NCBI GenBank assembly: GCA_002503705.1
Contig: DASH01000061.1
Coordinates: 1 to 8,555, forward strand
Reading direction: 5' to 3'
DNA from: Candidatus Woesearchaeota archaeon UBA153
GTDB lineage: Archaea > Nanobdellota > Nanobdellia > Woesearchaeales > UBA525
DNA: 8,555 nucleotides
This document shows positions 6,271-8,555 of this stretch, in pieces. The translations under genes were made by a program, and so were the position numbers. How positions within the stretch are numbered: position 1 is the first letter of the stretch; every line of letters begins with the position of its first letter. Below the pieces are notes generated by a model, which did not search any database, was not told the origin of the DNA, and was given only the letters and a program-made list of their open reading frames with translations.

Positions 6271-6842
6271 TACCGTTTCACGAGCTCCTCTCCCGGCTTG
6301 TCCAACCGGACGATCGTGCTCGGCTTGCCTTTCAGCTCGCCCGTGTAGATGATGAGGTCCACATTCTTCTTCACGACCGGATGCAAGTCATCGAGAGACG
6401 TCATGTGATTGTCCCCCGTCAAGTTCGCGCTCGTCGTGATGATCGGCACGCCGAGCTCCTCGACGACCTCGCCGAACCAGTTGTTCGGGATGCGCACGCC
6501 GAGCGTGTCAAGGTTGTTGTTGACCGAGACGGGGAACTCGTCAGGATTCTTCAGCTTCAAGATGAGCGTGTACGGCCCGGGCAGTTTCGCGAGCCACTCC
6601 TCCGCCCGTTCATCGACGACACAATGCTCGATAATCCACTCCTTGCTCGGCGCGATCACGCTGAACGGGAGGTCGTGACGCTGCTTGATGGCGCGCACGC
6701 GGTTGACGAGGCTCGCGTCCAACGCGTTGCACCCGATGCCATAGATGGTGTCTGTCGGGTAGATGAAGACTGAGCGCTTCATGAGCGGCAAGAGCGCGTG
6801 CTTGTGAACGGTGAACTCGTCACGATTGTACGCTCTCGCCAT
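6270..6842 (-). CDS. tsaC: L-threonylcarbamoyladenylate synthase (TsaC/YrdC domain)
   Basis: 190 residues. It makes threonylcarbamoyl-AMP from threonine, bicarbonate and ATP, the first step of t6A37 modification of ANN-decoding tRNAs; KEOPS or Kae1 uses the product. Family motifs run in order: YPTDTIYG (28-35), KQRHDLP (53-59), PGPYT (88-92), LGVRIPN (114-120), TTSANLTG (136-143) and STIVRL (175-180). The length matches the single-domain TsaC form, without the extra Sua5 domain. An inner Met21 (MKRSVFIYPTD) would give a more usual N-terminus. ATG 6842 is preferred because a TATA box is centred 27 bp upstream, predicting a leaderless message starting right there. The promoter overlaps the stop of the last microprotein ORF. 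No other t6A gene is in the window. Confidence 0.92.
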   Translation of the reverse strand: MARAYNRDEFTVHKHALLPLMKRSVFIYPTDTIYGIGCNALDASLVNRVRAIKQRHDLPFSVIAPSKEWIIEHCVVDERAEEWLAKLPGPYTLILKLKNPDEFPVSVNNNLDTLGVRIPNNWFGEVVEELGVPIITTSANLTGDNHMTSLDDLHPVVKKNVDLIIYTGELKGKPSTIVRLDKPGEELVKR

Positions 6843-6864
6843 GCCGGCGAGGGAAGAATGAACG

Positions 6865-6874
6865 GTTTAAAAAA
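6865..6874 (-). promoter_or_regulatory. TATA box for tsaC
   Basis: On the minus strand TTTTTTAAAC, centred about 27 bp before ATG 6842, so tsaC is probably leaderless. The TAA stop of the upstream 37-codon ORF lies within this box. Confidence 0.65.
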
Positions 6875-6980
6875 CTAAGGGTTCTTCCCGGCACTCCTCG
6901 AGATTGCTCGTGAAGAGGAACTCCTCCTCCGAGACTTGGCCGAGCTCCCATTCGAGCTCTTCACGACGTCGCCAGAGCAT
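6867..6980 (-). CDS. Microprotein ORF 3 (37 residues)
   Basis: The product is MLWRRREELEWELGQVSEEE followed by a 17-residue tail ending EEPLVF. It is not recognised. It looks like one charged amphipathic helix with a basic start and acidic remainder, plus a single Cys30. GAGGGTGGTGAAG stands directly before the ATG, and the stop of ORF 2 lies inside that site, with only 2 nt between the stop and this ATG, so the two are probably translationally coupled. The stop falls in the tsaC TATA box. Evidence for coding is the ribosome binding site, tight spacing and GC-rich third positions over most of its length; homologues would settle it. Confidence 0.55.
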   Translation of the reverse strand: MLWRRREELEWELGQVSEEEFLFTSNLEECREEPLVF

Positions 6981-6982
6981 CT

Positions 6983-7108
6983 TCACCACCCTCGAATGTA
7001 GCGTTTCAGCCCTTCCGCCTCGTCGTCGATGAGGAGGCCGTGCTCGTCTAACAATCGGCTCACGTCCTCCGCGTACCGGTCACGGTCGTTCAACACGTCT
7101 GCAGTCAT
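6983..7108 (-). CDS. Microprotein ORF 2 (41 residues)
   Basis: The product is MTADVLNDRDRYAEDVSRLL followed by 21 residues ending LKRYIRGW. It is not recognised. The sequence is acidic and looks like a helix (about 8-24), a short turn (HGLLID) and a second helix ending with an aromatic-basic tail. There is no cysteine or membrane segment. GAGGTGG lies 5 nt before the ATG, a good ribosome binding site. It starts 31 nt after ORF 1 and ends 2 nt before ORF 3, so the three probably form one transcript. Codons resemble those of nearby genes. A helical hairpin of this size could bind a partner protein or act as an antitoxin, but nothing in the sequence shows which. Confidence 0.6.
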   Translation of the reverse strand: MTADVLNDRDRYAEDVSRLLDEHGLLIDDEAEGLKRYIRGW

Positions 7109-7139
7109 CAGCACCACCTCGTTCTCGTTCTTCTCCGCG

Positions 7140-7238
7140 CTACCTCCTCGTGAGCCGGTTCGTCGTGCTCGCTTTCGTCAACTGCCGGAACTGCTCGAAG
7201 AAGAGCGCTTCAATCGTCGCGTGGTCGTCTCCATTCAT
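7140..7238 (-). CDS. Microprotein ORF 1 (32 residues)
   Basis: The product starts MNGDDHATIEALFFEQFRQL and continues with the basic tail TKASTTNRLTRR. It is not recognised. It looks like one amphipathic helix (ATIEALFFEQFRQL) followed by a basic, Thr-rich tail. GAGGTGA (7244-7250, minus strand) ends 5 nt before the ATG and is among the best ribosome binding sites in the window. A TATA-like box at 7302-7310 would give a leader of about 40 nt. It is the first of three closely spaced ORFs on this strand. Codon use is GC-rich at third positions, as in neighbours. Confidence 0.6.
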   Translation of the reverse strand: MNGDDHATIEALFFEQFRQLTKASTTNRLTRR

Positions 7239-7301
7239 GAGTTTCACCTCGGTAGTTCTCGTATCGGTGGTTCGCTTGTTGCGCCTTGAAAAGCGCGTCT
7301 G

Positions 7302-7310
7302 GTTTAAAAG
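7302..7310 (-). promoter_or_regulatory. Probable TATA box for the microprotein operon
   Basis: On the minus strand CTTTTAAAC, predicting a start near 7280 and a leader of about 40 nt before ORF 1. The sequence upstream of the box is GC-rich and a poor BRE, so the call is weaker than for the other promoters. Confidence 0.45.
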
Positions 7311-7389
7311 CGCCACGCGCGGATGTCCAGTGGCGTCACCGTCTGAGACTGGTGGGGAGTGGCGTCTTCAGAGTCGTTCCTCTTCCCGT

Positions 7390-7429
7390 GCTGGCGCGGC
7401 CCGGAGTTTCTCGTTCACGTCCGTCGTGA
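7390..7429. repeat. Diverged copy of a block also found at 6069-6126
   Basis: GCTGGCGCGGCCCGGA (7390-7405) matches 6069-6084 at 15 of 16 bases. Downstream in the same order, TTCTCGTTC (7408-7416) matches TTTTCGTTC (6093-6101) at 8 of 9, and CCGTCGTGA is identical (7421-7429 and 6118-6126). Spacing differs by an indel of about 18 nt. The alignment was made by eye. Confidence 0.4.
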
Positions 7430-7522
7430 GTCTCTCGTACGTTGGCGCCGTCTCTTCTTTTCCTGAGTTTTGTCTGACGTTGTTTTCTTCTTGCGCGCCG
7501 GGACGGTCGGCTCCAAGACAAA

Positions 7523-7532
7523 CTTTTTAAAC
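7523..7532 (+). promoter_or_regulatory. TATA box for the zinc/AT-hook gene
   Basis: CTTTTTAAAC preceded by GACAAA. It predicts transcription from about 7553 and a leader of about 60 nt before ATG 7614. Confidence 0.65.
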
Positions 7533-7567
7533 AACTCCAACTTGACGTTCTCCTAGCGGGGGTGGTT

Positions 7568-7608
7568 GTGAAGGTTTTTCCCTCACTCCTGAGCCCTTCA
7601 CGAGGTGG
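7568..7608 (+). promoter_or_regulatory. Leader hairpin next to the ribosome binding site
   Basis: GTGAAGG (7568-7574) pairs perfectly with CCTTCAC (7595-7601) around a 20-nt pyrimidine-rich loop. The ribosome binding site GAGGTGG (7603-7608) follows immediately. A hairpin abutting the site could tune ribosome access. No known riboswitch is recognised. Confidence 0.4.
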
Positions 7609-7613
7609 TTTTC

Positions 7614-7862
7614 ATGGCACGAGCGATGAAGAAGTTCAAGAAGACCGGCAAGCGCGGACGCCCCCGAGGATTCGGCAAGGCGCCTCGCGAGTTCCAGGAC
7701 CGGTTCCAGAAGTTCTACTACTTGCACCGCGAGCGCCTCAACGAGGAGCGACGCAAAGCCTATCGTCTCCGCAAGGCGAAGAAGCTGTGCGTCCGCTGCA
7801 CGAGGAAGGCCGTGGCGAACAGCGTGTTCTGCCGCAAGCACCGCGAGCAGAGCCACGTGTAA
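7614..7862 (+). CDS. Small basic protein with AT-hook-like motif and CxxC/CxxH zinc site
   Basis: 82 residues, strongly basic. Residues 13-19, KRGRPRG, contain the RGRP core of an AT-hook, a motif that inserts in the minor groove of AT-rich DNA. Residues 28-57 form a very basic helix. C59-V-R-C62 and C73-R-K-H76 make a compact treble-clef or zinc-ribbon-like site separated by ten residues. The whole suggests a nucleic acid binding protein, perhaps chromatin-associated or ribosome-associated; which one cannot be told from the sequence. ATG 7614 is chosen because GAGGTGG lies 5-6 nt upstream; an in-frame GTG at 7605 is part of that site. It has its own promoter and T-rich terminators, so it is a single-gene unit. 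The AT-hook could also be a chance basic run. Confidence 0.75.
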   Translation: MARAMKKFKKTGKRGRPRGFGKAPREFQDRFQKFYYLHRERLNEERRKAYRLRKAKKLCVRCTRKAVANSVFCRKHREQSHV

Positions 7863-7865
7863 CGC

Positions 7866-7896
7866 TTTTTTTCATTCAACTTTTTTCCCGGTTTTT
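7866..7896 (+). terminator. Tandem T-tract terminator
   Basis: Runs of seven, six and five T (7866-7872, 7881-7886, 7892-7896) begin 3 nt after the stop codon. Archaeal RNA polymerase stops at such T runs without a required hairpin. Confidence 0.75.
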
Positions 7897-7925
7897 CTTC
7901 TCGTTATCGTCACCTTATTTTCTCG

Positions 7926-7974
7926 TACTCGTTACGTTTTTTGAGAACGAACTATCGTACGACGAGAACGAGTA
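7926..7974. repeat. Inverted repeat between convergent genes
   Basis: TACTCGTT (7926-7933) pairs perfectly with AACGAGTA (7967-7974). TTCTCGT and ACGAGAA nearby could form a competing stem, and TCGTACGA (7955-7962) is a palindrome. It may be a terminator of the GTPase gene on the minus strand or a protein binding site. Confidence 0.4.
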
Positions 7975-7996
7975 TTTCGTATAACTAACGCCGCGC

Positions 7997-8555
7997 CTAC
8001 ACGACGTGGATCTCGAGGACGTCGCCCTCGACGAGAACGTGGTTGAGCATCAGTCGCTGTCCCGGGAACTTCGCGCTCTTCCCCCAGACGCGCGCGAACT
8101 TGAACTTCTTCACGAAGTCCTTGTGCAGCTTGCTGCAGACGTCGCGGATCGTGCAGTCGCGGAACATGATGAGCGGCACGTCCCTATCGGCCTCCTTCCC
8201 CGGCTCCTTCAAGTACACGCGGATGAGGTCGAGCTTGAGGAAGATGCGCTCCTTCAACCCCTCCATGTCCGACTGGTCGCGCGCGCTGATCGCGATGTCC
8301 GCCTTCGTCTCACGCACCACTCGCTTCAGGTTCGCGGCGTCGAGCAAATCCGCCTTGTTCACGACGACGAGCGAATTCATGTACTTCCGATTGCCTTCGA
8401 TGCAATCGATGAGCTGGTCGGCATCGATCGGATCCCGGATGAGGACGTCGGCATTGTTGATCTTGAACTCCTTCAGGATGTCCACGATTGTCGCGTCATC
8501 GAGCAACGGCGTCAGCACGGTCCGTCCGACGTGCGCGCCGCCGCGCGCGGTCTTC
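7997..8555 (-). CDS. DRG-family GTPase, C-terminal part (cut by the window end)
   Basis: About 185 residues are visible and the 5' end lies outside. The frame continues past a GTG at 8518 to the window edge (KTARGGAHVGRT...), so that GTG is not the start. The part seen contains the DRG-typical stretch ILKEFKINNADVLIRDP and the guanine-specificity motif NKAD. The last ~75 residues are a TGS domain (from about LIRVYLKEPGKE to GDVLEIHVV), including FKFARVWGKSAKFPGQR, as in archaeal relatives of eukaryotic Rbg1/DRG1. These GTPases bind ribosomes and aid translation elongation. The P-loop and switch regions would lie beyond the window. It converges on the zinc/AT-hook gene with 134 bp between. Confidence 0.93.
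   Translation of the reverse strand, partial: KTARGGAHVGRTVLTPLLDDATIVDILKEFKINNADVLIRDPIDADQLIDCIEGNRKYMNSLVVVNKADLLDAANLKRVVRETKADIAISARDQSDMEGLKERIFLKLDLIRVYLKEPGKEADRDVPLIMFRDCTIRDVCSKLHKDFVKKFKFARVWGKSAKFPGQRLMLNHVLVEGDVLEIHVV

Larger units (their letters stand above)
7239..7613. other. 375-bp intergenic region between divergent transcripts
   Basis: It holds a minus-strand TATA box (7302-7310), a direct repeat AGTGGCGTC (7329-7337 and 7358-7366), a block similar to the TsaC/phosphoesterase spacer (7390-7429), and the plus-strand TATA box, leader hairpin and ribosome binding site of the gene at 7614. Between about 7310 and 7520 I find no supported gene. A 52-codon minus-strand frame (7371-7526) reads protein-like but has no usable start. 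Confidence 0.5.

Noticed and set aside
7368..7526. 52-codon minus-strand frame with a protein-like end (YERLTTDVNEKLRAAPAREE)
   Set aside because: It has no ATG or TTG; the only GTG leaves 16 residues without a ribosome binding site. Third positions are near random in the first half. It may be a gene remnant but cannot be supported.
1..8555. tRNA, rRNA or CRISPR array
   Set aside because: I saw no tRNA T-loop/anticodon pattern, no rRNA segment and no regularly spaced repeats. The repeats found are single pairs.

Overview
The window looks archaeal. Seven AT-rich boxes of TATA type lie about 25-50 bp upstream of gene starts, standing out from a GC-rich background. Several genes (the first gene, the kinase, the threonylcarbamoyl-AMP synthase) start almost exactly where transcription should begin, so they are probably leaderless. 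Others carry GGAGGTGA-like ribosome binding sites. A DRG-type GTPase ending in a TGS domain and a short single-domain TsaC also fit an archaeon. The many small, poorly conserved proteins are compatible with a DPANN-type lineage, but that placement is an inference from style, not from a marker gene.

Layout. 47-478 (+) is a small acidic protein with a disordered tail. 527-730 (-) is a tiny lipoprotein, and 870-2318 (+) is an exported transglutaminase-like protein; these two share a 139-bp divergent promoter region and are the envelope part of the window. 2338-5250 (-) is a large membrane-anchored serine/threonine kinase with a long TPR sensor or scaffold region. 5378-5983 (-) is a metallophosphoesterase, and 6270-6842 (-) is TsaC, which makes the tRNA t6A modification intermediate. 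The 286 bp between these last two holds two perfect 9-bp inverted repeats. It is also spanned by an arginine-rich frame that overlaps both neighbours by a few bases.

6867-7238 (-) holds three very short ORFs (32, 41 and 37 codons), each with its own ribosome binding site, in what looks like one operon of microproteins just upstream of TsaC. 7614-7862 (+) is an 82-residue basic protein with an AT-hook-like motif and a CxxC/CxxH zinc site; it has its own TATA box, a leader hairpin and T-rich terminators. 7997-8555 (-) is the C-terminal part of a DRG GTPase, cut by the window end.

The genes do not form one pathway. Translation-related genes (TsaC, DRG) sit among signalling and surface genes. 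The least explained parts are the microprotein operon, the structured TsaC/phosphoesterase spacer, a diverged sequence block shared by that spacer and the 7310-7520 intergenic region, and the unusual kinase.
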